Assembly: GCA_023247575.1 (NCBI GenBank) | Contig: JAHFGE010000053.1 | Coordinates: 1-9,507, forward strand | DNA length: 9,507 nt | DNA from: Candidatus Omnitrophota bacterium | GTDB taxonomy: Bacteria > Omnitrophota > Gorgyraeia > Zapsychrales > Fredricksoniimonadaceae | Direction: 5' to 3' | Part shown: piece after piece, positions 1-5,483 of the stretch | Position numbering within the stretch: the stretch's first letter is position 1 | Layout of the letters: every line of letters begins with the position of its first letter | Notes under the pieces: generated by a model | Told to the model about the DNA's origin: nothing | Seen by the model: only the letters and a program-made list of their open reading frames with translations | Database searches by the model: none | Position numbers and translations under genes: made by a program

Positions 1-402
1 CACAACCGCGCCTGCACCAACCACAGCGCCTTCCCCAATTTCAACGCCACACATGATCGTCGCATTAGCTCCAATGCTGGCGCCGCGGCGGACGATGATT
101 TTTTCCAGGATCCACTGGTCTTTCCGGTTAGAACGAGGGTGGCGGTCATTGATAAACGCGGTGCCAGCGCCTACAAAGACATCGTCTTCCAAGGTAATTC
201 CATTCCACACCGCCACCTGGTTCTTTAAAGTCACATGATTACCGATAATGGCGCCGCCTTCAATAAAGCAGCCATCACAGATATTGCAATGATGGCCGAT
301 AACAGCTCCTTCCAAAATATTGGCAAAGGCCCAAATCCGGGTGCCCTCGCCGATTTGGGCTTTAGGATGAACCAGAGCCTGGTCGTGTTTGAAATAATTC
401 AT
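1..402 (-). CDS. Left-handed beta-helix acyltransferase, WbpD-like (3' end missing)
   Basis: The first 134 codons are visible and the reading frame is still open at the left edge. The protein is built from hexapeptide repeats of the isoleucine-patch type (for example AQIGEG, AVIGHH, AIIGNH, ASIGAN, VEIGEG), which fold as a left-handed beta-helix and act as trimeric acyl-CoA-dependent transferases. The segment NDRHPRSNRKDQ at about 85-96 and the following ASIGANATIMCGV are very like WbpD/WlbB, which N-acetylates the 3-amino group of a UDP-amino-sugar uronate. The preceding gene is a WbpB-like dehydrogenase, which fits that pathway. The ATG at 402 overlaps the dehydrogenase stop codon as ATGA, so translation is probably coupled. 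Family assignment is firm. The exact substrate is inferred, and FdtC-type or other sugar N-acetyltransferases are possible. Action would be cytoplasmic. Confidence 0.85.
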   Translation of the reverse strand, partial: MNYFKHDQALVHPKAQIGEGTRIWAFANILEGAVIGHHCNICDGCFIEGGAIIGNHVTLKNQVAVWNGITLEDDVFVGAGTAFINDRHPRSNRKDQWILEKIIVRRGASIGANATIMCGVEIGEGAVVGAGAVV

Positions 403-1412
403 AATTTCACCAATTCTCCTTTTCGATTCATCGATTCTGAAATCGCCACGAGTGTACGTACCACGTCCCAGCCCTTCGCAGCGTCGGCAATAGCCGGAGG
501 CTTTTGCTGAGTGATGCAATCCAGAAAATATTGAGCCTGGTTTTTTAAAGGTTCATTGATACCGATTTTAGGAATCGTGATGCTGCCTTCCCGGGACAGC
601 AGTTGAAATTCGCCATAAGTGGCATAGTACACCCGGGTTTTCTGCACGTACTTATCATAAAGCTTGATCGGCCCCTCGATGTCCGTATCATTCCAGGCCA
701 CCATCTTTTTATCGCCGACCACCGTGATCTGACGGATTTTTTTAGGGTCCAGCCAGCTGACATGAATGTTGACCATGATATTATGAGGATAGTCGAGGGT
801 GGCAAAGGCTAAATCTTCCAGGTGTCCACCCAGGCATTTATGGCCGCGGGCCGAAGCACTTAAAGGCACAGCGTCAAAAAGGTAATTAAAAATGGATACA
901 TCATGAGGGGCCAGATCCCACAGCGCGTTGACGTCATAACGAAATGGCCCTAAATTGGTGCGTTCCGAATGGGCGTAATGGATACTGCCCAGCTGGCCAT
1001 TCTGGATGTATTCGCGCAGTTTAATAACGCCCTGGTTAAAGACGAAGATATGTCCGACCATGAGCAGTTTATTCTTTTGAATGGCCAGGTCTTTTAATAT
1101 TAAACATTCCTGGGGTGAAAGGGACAAAGGCTTTTCACACAGCACATGTTTGCCGGCCTGCAAAACTTCCTTCGTGATTTTAAAATGGGCATCCGTCGGC
1201 AAAGCGACCACCACGGCGTCAACAGCGGGATTGGCGAGAATGTCCTGATAATTTTTGGTGGTCTTCAATTTCGGATACAGGCTCGCCATGGCCGCCAGAC
1301 GTTTCTCGTCTAAATCGGCGCACGTTAAGACCCGCGAGCCAGCCAACTGGGAAAAAACACGGATATGATTGGGCCCCCACTGCCCGCAGCCGATAACACC
1401 TATTGAAATCAA
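399..1412 (-). CDS. Gfo/Idh/MocA family NAD(P)-dependent sugar dehydrogenase, WbpB-like
   Basis: A 337-residue oxidoreductase. Residues 4-13 carry the Rossmann dinucleotide motif GVIGCGQWG. The family EKP motif with its conserved lysine is at about 93-95, and WDLAPHD at about 165-171 supplies the conserved aspartate/histidine pair. Gfo/Idh/MocA enzymes oxidise or reduce sugar carbons with NAD(P); WbpB/WlbA relatives oxidise C3 of a UDP-N-acetyl-glucuronate before transamination. The adjacent WbpD-like acyltransferase supports that role, but no aminotransferase is visible in the window. A TTG at 1424 would give four more residues but has no ribosome site, whereas the TTG at 1412 has GGAG at 1419-1422 with a 6-base spacer, so I take 1412. 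The stop codon overlaps the next start as ATGA. Family is certain, substrate is inferred. Confidence 0.88.
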   Translation of the reverse strand: MISIGVIGCGQWGPNHIRVFSQLAGSRVLTCADLDEKRLAAMASLYPKLKTTKNYQDILANPAVDAVVVALPTDAHFKITKEVLQAGKHVLCEKPLSLSPQECLILKDLAIQKNKLLMVGHIFVFNQGVIKLREYIQNGQLGSIHYAHSERTNLGPFRYDVNALWDLAPHDVSIFNYLFDAVPLSASARGHKCLGGHLEDLAFATLDYPHNIMVNIHVSWLDPKKIRQITVVGDKKMVAWNDTDIEGPIKLYDKYVQKTRVYYATYGEFQLLSREGSITIPKIGINEPLKNQAQYFLDCITQQKPPAIADAAKGWDVVRTLVAISESMNRKGELVKL

Positions 1413-1418
1413 ATTAAA

Positions 1419-1422
1419 CTCC
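1419..1422 (-). promoter_or_regulatory. Ribosome binding site that decides the TTG start of the dehydrogenase
   Basis: On the minus strand GGAG at 1422-1419 is followed by six bases (TTTAAT) and then TTG at 1412. The earlier in-frame TTG at 1424 overlaps this site and is preceded only by an AT-rich repeat arm, so the downstream TTG is the better start. Confidence 0.6.
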
Positions 1423-1428
1423 AAGTTT

Positions 1429-1480
1429 GTTAATGGTTAATGGTAAACAGTCGAGATCTTGGCGACCATTCACTATTAAC
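1429..1480. repeat. Imperfect 16-bp inverted repeat in the dehydrogenase leader
   Basis: The arms are 1429-1444 (GTTAATGGTTAATGGT) and 1465-1480 (ACCATTCACTATTAAC). They pair at 14 of 16 positions around a 20-base loop that contains AGATCT. The left arm itself holds two tandem copies of TTAATGG. The repeat lies between the promoter at 1501-1528 and the ribosome site at 1419-1422, so the transcript would carry it as an AT-rich hairpin in the leader. TTAATGG/TTAATAGTGAATGG-type runs also occur as dispersed intergenic repeats in some bacterial genomes (recalled, not checked), so this could be a repeat-family copy and not a dedicated regulator. Confidence 0.6.
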
Positions 1481-1500
1481 CATATACCAATATGTATTGA

Positions 1501-1528
1501 ATTATACTGAAAGTATTTCTCCTGGCAA
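1501..1528 (-). promoter_or_regulatory. Sigma-70 type promoter for the dehydrogenase/acyltransferase genes
   Basis: On the minus strand TTGCCA (1528-1523, five of six matches to TTGACA) is followed by a 16-base spacer and a perfect TATAAT (1506-1501). Transcription would start near 1494 and give a leader of about 80 bases before the TTG at 1412. The promoter separates the sugar-nucleotide genes from the greA-ended run upstream. The remainder of the 231-base gap (1529-1643) is AT-rich and contains the palindrome CAATTAATTG at 1591-1600 and no supportable gene. Confidence 0.65.
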
Positions 1529-1617
1529 AGCTTTTATTGGAGAATCCCCCATGCCTAGGGTATTTTTTATAGAACATCAATACGCTTCTACAATTAATTG
1601 TGGGGAATCTATGTAAA

Positions 1618-1635
1618 ATCCTCGGAGAAAAGGAT
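1618..1635 (-). terminator. Possible weak terminator after greA
   Basis: About 8 bases after the greA stop, the minus strand can form a 5-bp stem (ATCCT/AGGAT, 1631-1635 with 1618-1622) around an 8-base loop, followed by TTTT. The stem is short and not GC-rich, so termination would be partial at best. It is listed because it sits exactly where a terminator for the long upstream gene run is expected. Confidence 0.3.
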
Positions 1636-1643
1636 AGCTTACT

Positions 1644-2123
1644 TTACGAGGGGCGTTTGATTTGCTTGACTTTGTAGTTGAGGGTTCCGGCCGGCACCTT
1701 GATGGCTATGGTTTCACCGACCTTATGGCCTAAAAGGCCCTTGCCAATGGGAGAAAACAGAGAAATTTTATTCTCTTCATAGCTGGCTTCCTCAGGCGAA
1801 ACCAGCATGTAAGTCAGCTGTTCGTCATTATCCAAATCTTCCAGGGTCACAATGGCCCCTATGAAAATCTTATCGGAGGGGATATTTTCATTTTCAATAA
1901 TACGGACATTCGCCAATTTGCTTTCCAGTTCCGCAATGCGCGATTCATTGTGGGCCTGCGCTTCTTTGGCGGCATCATATTCGGCATTCTCGGAAATATC
2001 ACCCTGAGCCCGCGCTTCAGCGATAGCTTTGGCAATTTTCTGCCGCCCAGAAATTTTTAGAGATTCCAGCTGCTGCTGTAATTTCTGAAAACCCTGGCGT
2101 GTTAAATAAACCTCATTACCCAT
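1644..2123 (-). CDS. greA: Transcription elongation factor GreA
   Basis: A 159-residue protein, the normal GreA length. GreA inserts its coiled coil into the secondary channel of backtracked RNA polymerase and stimulates cleavage of the extruded 3' RNA. The N-terminal coiled coil spans about residues 10-75 and carries the tip segment GDISENAEYDAAKE, with the catalytic acidic pair at D42 and E45. The C-terminal FKBP-like domain follows, with SPIGKGLLGHKVGE at about 124-137 and VPAGTLNYKV near the end. The ATG directly follows the TAA stop of the preceding 76-codon gene, so the two are probably translated from one message. It is the last gene of the long co-directional run and is followed by only a weak hairpin. 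Nothing is unusual in the protein. Confidence 0.97.
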   Translation of the reverse strand: MGNEVYLTRQGFQKLQQQLESLKISGRQKIAKAIAEARAQGDISENAEYDAAKEAQAHNESRIAELESKLANVRIIENENIPSDKIFIGAIVTLEDLDNDEQLTYMLVSPEEASYEENKISLFSPIGKGLLGHKVGETIAIKVPAGTLNYKVKQIKRPS

Positions 2124-2354
2124 TTACATCGCCTCAATGGCTTTCATCAAAATAGGCGCCACGGCCTGAGCCTCTTCTTTGCCAAGACGGCCCAATTTGG
2201 TGAAATTCCATTGGCCATCAATCAGGTTTTCTCGTCCTATTTGAAGCTTTTTAGGAGCCCCATTATAGGAGAATACTCCGATGGTAATGCGGGTGTTTTG
2301 GAAGTCCAAAACCTCTTTAAACGTCGAGACATCTAAACTGGCATCATACGGCAT
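2124..2354 (-). CDS. Small hypothetical protein, 76 residues
   Basis: I do not recognise this protein with confidence. It is soluble, with no signal peptide or membrane segment. Residues 22-45 alternate as beta strands (ITIGVFSYNG, KKLQIGRE), W49 follows, and the protein ends in an amphipathic helix (GKEEAQAVAPILMKAIEAM). The pattern of short strands, a basic/aromatic patch (WNFTKLGRLGKEE) and one C-terminal helix faintly resembles PC4/YdbC-like single-strand nucleic-acid-binding proteins; that is a guess from shape. A strong ribosome site (AAGGAG, five bases before the ATG) and its place between ybaB and greA, with its TAA abutting the greA ATG, argue that it is a real gene in the same transcript. 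A role with nucleoid or RNA polymerase factors is inference from position only. Confidence 0.75.
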   Translation of the reverse strand: MPYDASLDVSTFKEVLDFQNTRITIGVFSYNGAPKKLQIGRENLIDGQWNFTKLGRLGKEEAQAVAPILMKAIEAM

Positions 2355-2373
2355 AACGGCTCCTTCCTTGGTT

Positions 2374-2670
2374 TTAAGATAGCCCGGGGATGTTGAAGCC
2401 CGGCATACTTTTCATTTTATGAGCGGCCGCCTGCTGAGACTTTTTGACCGCCGTGTTGATACTGCGCAGTAAATCCATTTGGATGCGGTTTTTCTGCGTC
2501 GGATTTAATAAACTCTCGTCGATCTCTATAGACTGCACCATTTGGGCCCCATTGATTTTCACCTTAATAGGACGGACATCATTGACTTCAATGACCACAG
2601 CCTCCAGCTCTTTTTTGAGCTGATCAGCCTTTTTTTTAAGCTCCATGAGCTCTTTGAGTTTACCAAACAT
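2374..2670 (-). CDS. YbaB/EbfC family nucleoid-associated protein
   Basis: A 98-residue protein that matches the YbaB/EbfC family in length and pattern: a charged N-terminal helix rich in K and E (MFGKLKELMELKKKADQL), then strands ending in VKINGAQMVQSIEID at about 37-51, then a long helix (about 59-90) and the terminal GFNIPGLS. These proteins form tweezer-shaped dimers that bind DNA and coat the nucleoid. The family is often next to dnaX/recR, but here it lies between yggT and an unknown small gene before greA. The ribosome site AGGAGG lies about 10 bases before the ATG. The 69-base gap upstream (2671-2739) is the largest in the run; it is AT-rich and has no convincing promoter or terminator. 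Confidence 0.9.
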   Translation of the reverse strand: MFGKLKELMELKKKADQLKKELEAVVIEVNDVRPIKVKINGAQMVQSIEIDESLLNPTQKNRIQMDLLRSINTAVKKSQQAAAHKMKSMPGFNIPGLS

Positions 2671-2739
2671 GTCGAGAACTCCTCCTTTATATACCTTAAA
2701 CGAAGTGCTTTTGCAAGTTAAACCAAAAATTCATTTAAC

Positions 2740-3033
2740 TTATTGTAGTCGTGCCGCCAAATCATACAGCGTTCTTACCAGAAATTGTTTTAAAAAAATG
2801 ATGCCAAAAAAGGCAACGACTGGAGAAAGATCGATAGACATAGACGGCAAAAGACGACGAATAGGCTCCAAAAGGGGTTCTGTCATACGATGCAAAAATT
2901 GTACGATCGGATTAAAAGGATCAGGCGATACCCAGCTCATAAGAGCCCTAATAAGAATCAGCCAGTACATCACCGTCAAGGCTACATTAACCAGATAAGC
3001 CAAAGCACTTAAAAAATTACTCATAACAAACAC
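2740..3033 (-). CDS. YggT family integral membrane protein
   Basis: A 97-residue protein with two hydrophobic segments (about residues 8-30 and 70-90). Between them is the YggT hallmark stretch: RALMSWVSPDPFNPIVQFL followed by TEPLLEPIRRLLP, and then IDLSPVVAFFGIIFL. YggT proteins are small inner-membrane proteins of uncertain function, linked in some bacteria to osmotic tolerance, cell division or thylakoid nucleoid organisation. The start is GTG at 3033, supported by AAGGGG at 3040-3045 with a six-base spacer; the in-frame ATG three codons later is 15 bases from that site and less likely. It begins 13 bases after the mlaD stop, so it is part of the same message. Confidence 0.92.
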   Translation of the reverse strand: MFVMSNFLSALAYLVNVALTVMYWLILIRALMSWVSPDPFNPIVQFLHRMTEPLLEPIRRLLPSMSIDLSPVVAFFGIIFLKQFLVRTLYDLAARLQ

Positions 3034-3046
3034 AAATGGCCCCTTA

Positions 3047-3640
3047 TTAAAATACCTTAAACAAATCGCCTTCCACTAATTTATCTTCCACGCGATTTAA
3101 TAAACGTCTGGTTTTGCGAGAAATGTACTTCCATTCCGACACCACATCATCAATGCCGCTGGTAGTTTTCTGTAGCCCCAAGGCCGTACGCGTAATCACC
3201 ACCGCCATATCCTGCACATCCAAAGGGTCTTCACCAATAATAGGCTGGGTGACATCAAACACTTTGCGGGAATGGTCTTCACTGATTTCAATAATCTTTT
3301 GCCCCAAAACACCTTCGGTCCTGATGCTGATGCGCGAACATCGACGAAACTGCCTTTCATATTTCTTAAAAATATTTAAGGTCACCTTAAGACTTCTGCC
3401 TTCAATAGGTTCAACCAAAAAATTAATACGGCCGACCACTCCGACATCGACACCGGAAATGCGAATGGGCGACCCTTCCACCAACCCTCCTACTTCATTA
3501 AAAAGAGCCGTGGCCTGGAATTTGGGCTGGGTTAAACCTTTATCGAGGCCGATGACAAAGATAGACATGACAATAAGGACAAGGCCTGTGACGAAAAAAA
3601 GGCCCGCGAAAAACTTTTTTACCCCGCTGTGTTCTTCCAT
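3047..3640 (-). CDS. mlaD: MCE-domain protein of an Mla-type lipid transporter (MlaD-like)
   Basis: A 197-residue protein. One N-terminal membrane anchor at about residues 9-31 (FFAGLFFVTGLVLIVMSIFV) holds an MCE domain (about 37-116) in the periplasm. The MCE signature is GGLVEGSPIRISGVDVGVVG at about 51-70. A helical C-terminal part follows (about 150-197). MlaD proteins form hexameric rings on the MlaE/MlaF complex and shuttle phospholipid between the membranes. Length is close to E. coli MlaD (183), and far shorter than multi-MCE PqiB/YebT proteins. The gene starts 8 bases after the mlaF stop; its ribosome site AGGGAG overlaps that TAG. Order mlaE-lipoprotein-mlaF-mlaD supports the assignment. 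Confidence 0.92.
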   Translation of the reverse strand: MEEHSGVKKFFAGLFFVTGLVLIVMSIFVIGLDKGLTQPKFQATALFNEVGGLVEGSPIRISGVDVGVVGRINFLVEPIEGRSLKVTLNIFKKYERQFRRCSRISIRTEGVLGQKIIEISEDHSRKVFDVTQPIIGEDPLDVQDMAVVITRTALGLQKTTSGIDDVVSEWKYISRKTRRLLNRVEDKLVEGDLFKVF

Positions 3641-3648
3641 AAATCTCC

Positions 3649-4377
3649 CTAGACTTTCGATAGTTGTAAGAATTCTTTCACAAAAGCATCCTGGCAGGAG
3701 GATACCTCCTGCACAGTCCCCATGACCTCCATGCGGCCTTCATGAAGGATGGCCACACGGTCAGCAATACGAAACGCATTGATGACATCATGGGATGTAA
3801 TGACCGTGGTAGCTCCAATTTTCTTCACCACCTGGCGAATCAAATCAGAAATATCGTGACTTCGAATCGGATCAAGGCCCGAGGTGGGCTCATCACATAA
3901 AAGTATTTTGGCACTTAAAACAATCGCTCGCGCCAGGCCCACACGTTTTTTCATACCTCCGGAAAGCTCAAGTGGCATTTTACTCTCCACCTGATGCAAG
4001 TCTACCATATCCAGTACTTCTTGAACACGCTGGCGGATTTTTGAAGCATTAAAATTCGTATGTTCACGAAGAGGAAAAGCCACGTTCTCAAACACGTTCA
4101 TAAAATCATAAAGCGCTCCCTCCTGAAATAGATAACCGAAATCCTTACGCATGGCTAACTGCTGTTGCTGGGAGAATTTGGTAATATCTTTGCCATTAAT
4201 AACAATGCTGCCTTGATCCGGCTGCAAAAGACCAATCAAGTGCTTCAGCAAGACAGTTTTACCGACGCCACTTGGTCCTAAAATAATCAAAATTTCACCT
4301 TCAGACACCTGGAAGCTGATATCTGTCAGGACCTTTTGGTCATCTAAAGTTTTAGATAAATGGTTCACCTTAATCAT
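3649..4377 (-). CDS. mlaF: ABC transporter ATPase of an Mla-type lipid transporter (MlaF-like)
   Basis: From the ATG at 4377 the protein is 242 residues. Visible motifs are Walker A GPSGVGKT (34-41), the Q-loop glutamine Q85 in LFQEGALYD, the signature LSGGM (138-142), Walker B ILLCDEP (158-164) with its catalytic glutamate, and the switch histidine H196 in TSHD. FQEGALYDFMNVFENVAFPL and ELSGGMKKRVGLARAI are typical of the MlaF/Ttg2A group. It powers lipid movement through MlaE. The frame is open for 37 more codons upstream, but those run through the lipoprotein gene and do not resemble the family; ATG 4377 begins the ABC domain in the usual way (MIKVNHLSK). It overlaps the lipoprotein stop by 8 bases. 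Upstream is a weak GAAAG ribosome site, so coupling is likely. Confidence 0.95.
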   Translation of the reverse strand: MIKVNHLSKTLDDQKVLTDISFQVSEGEILIILGPSGVGKTVLLKHLIGLLQPDQGSIVINGKDITKFSQQQQLAMRKDFGYLFQEGALYDFMNVFENVAFPLREHTNFNASKIRQRVQEVLDMVDLHQVESKMPLELSGGMKKRVGLARAIVLSAKILLCDEPTSGLDPIRSHDISDLIRQVVKKIGATTVITSHDVINAFRIADRVAILHEGRMEVMGTVQEVSSCQDAFVKEFLQLSKV

Positions 4378-4708
4378 ATGTTCTTTCAAAATAGCGAAAT
4401 TTATTTTTGCCAAATTTAGTATACAGGCGATGATACGGCCTGATATCGATTTTATCAGCGAAAATTTGCACGCCTTTGTACTCGCCAATCTGGTAAACCT
4501 CTGAATCGGTCAGTATTTCTACATCATCAACCGGATACCATTTCTCTCCCCCATATTCAATCGGCTGCCCATCGCGAATCCAGTTTGCTTCCACCAGCGG
4601 GAGTGGATAGCTCTGCAGCTGTCCCCCATTATTGATGCACTGATGCGTACAACCCATGAACCAAAGGCCAAACGCTAATGACCAAACCACTAACTTTTTA
4701 TTCATCAT
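4370..4708 (-). CDS. Small predicted lipoprotein encoded between mlaE and mlaF
   Basis: A 112-residue protein that I cannot assign to a family. It opens with a lipoprotein-type signal: basic MMNKK, a hydrophobic core, and a lipobox-like FMGC with the acceptor at C20. The -3 residue is F, not the usual L, so the lipobox is slightly irregular. A second cysteine lies at 24. The mature part is about 92 residues, hydrophilic and rich in tyrosine and tryptophan (GGEKWYPVDDVEIL, EYKGVQIFADK, RPYHRLYTKFGKNKFRYFERTYD), which suggests a small beta-rich domain. With T at +2 it would be sorted to the outer membrane under the E. coli rule. It starts 1 base after the mlaE stop and overlaps mlaF by 8 bases, so co-expression with the lipid transporter is likely. 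It is too short and unlike MlaA; a partner role is inference. Confidence 0.8.
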   Translation of the reverse strand: MMNKKLVVWSLAFGLWFMGCTHQCINNGGQLQSYPLPLVEANWIRDGQPIEYGGEKWYPVDDVEILTDSEVYQIGEYKGVQIFADKIDIRPYHRLYTKFGKNKFRYFERTYD

Positions 4709-4709
4709 G

Positions 4710-5483
4710 TTAACCCCAAACTGTTAAGATAAACATTGTTAATACAACATTGGAAAGCAAAACGGCGATATAAGAGTAGGCCACTGCCCGAGTTGTAAAA
4801 CGACCTACTCCTAAAGCTCCCCCTGACGTAAAAAACCCCTGGTAACAACAAATCCAGGCAACAATCACAGAAAAGAAAACGCTTTTGATTAATCCGCTAA
4901 AAAAATCCACATAATGGATCGATTGCATGGTTTGCCTTATATAAATCGCAGACGGCAATTGTGCCTGTGTAATACCAACGATATAACCACCCAACATACC
5001 GACTAATTCCGCTATGATCACTAAAACAGGCAATACCAACACACAAGCTAAAAATCGAGGCACCACCAGGAATTCAATAGGATCGACGCCCAGGGCGCGG
5101 GTCGCTTGAATTTGTTCATGGGTATTCATGGTCCCCAATTCAGCCGTAATACCGGCCCCCGACTTACCTGAATAGATAAAAGCGGTAAAGACTGGCCCAA
5201 GTTCACGCAGTAACGATAAAGCCACCAAAGGAGCAATGAATTCACGCGCTCCAAAACGTTGTAGAGTAGCCGACCCTTGCAATCCTAACACAACACCCGA
5301 AGCCATAGAAGCCAAAATAACAATGACCACCGACTGCACGCCCTGGTAATACATCTGCATCAACACTTGTGAAAAACGTACGCGACCTGAAAAAATAACC
5401 TTCAACACATCACCCAAAAAGAGAACAGCTTCCCCCATGGCATTGAGGCGAGCCATCAAGTTTTTAACAATCACAACATTCAT
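4710..5483 (-). CDS. mlaE: Permease of an Mla-type lipid transporter (MlaE-like)
   Basis: A 257-residue inner-membrane protein with about five to six hydrophobic segments. The family signature is AELGTMNTHEQIQATRALGV at about 114-133, the coupling segment facing the ATPase, followed by VDPIEFLVVPR. The upstream RELGPVFTAFIYSGKSGAGI is also typical of MlaE/TrbE-type permeases. MlaE forms a dimer bound by MlaF inside and an MlaD ring outside, and flips phospholipid to or from the periplasmic carrier. A TTG at 5498 is in frame, but the ATG at 5483 overlaps the stop of the NYN gene as ATGA, so I use 5483. The lipoprotein gene begins directly after its stop codon. Confidence 0.95.
   Translation of the reverse strand: MNVVIVKNLMARLNAMGEAVLFLGDVLKVIFSGRVRFSQVLMQMYYQGVQSVVIVILASMASGVVLGLQGSATLQRFGAREFIAPLVALSLLRELGPVFTAFIYSGKSGAGITAELGTMNTHEQIQATRALGVDPIEFLVVPRFLACVLVLPVLVIIAELVGMLGGYIVGITQAQLPSAIYIRQTMQSIHYVDFFSGLIKSVFFSVIVAWICCYQGFFTSGGALGVGRFTTRAVAYSYIAVLLSNVVLTMFILTVWG

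Noticed and set aside
53..510. Two plus-strand open frames over the acyltransferase and dehydrogenase genes
   Set aside because: Antisense to strong hexapeptide-repeat and Gfo/Idh coding sequence, and without recognisable domains.
1546..1569. Plus-strand CCC...GGG hairpin followed by a run of T
   Set aside because: The stem is only about 3 bp and no plus-strand gene precedes it, so it is not a credible terminator.
2671..2739. Possible promoter in the yggT-ybaB gap (TTGCAA, 17 bases, TATATA)
   Set aside because: Both boxes match at only four of six positions, and the -10 is so close to the ybaB ribosome site that the transcript would lose it.
2645..2998. Plus-strand open frame of about 117 codons over yggT and the yggT-ybaB gap
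   Set aside because: Antisense to yggT, which has clear family motifs and a ribosome site; no protein-like features.
3114..3725. Long open frame on the plus strand across mlaD and the end of mlaF
   Set aside because: It lies fully antisense to two well-identified genes and its translation shows no domain or sensible composition; it is a frame shadow.
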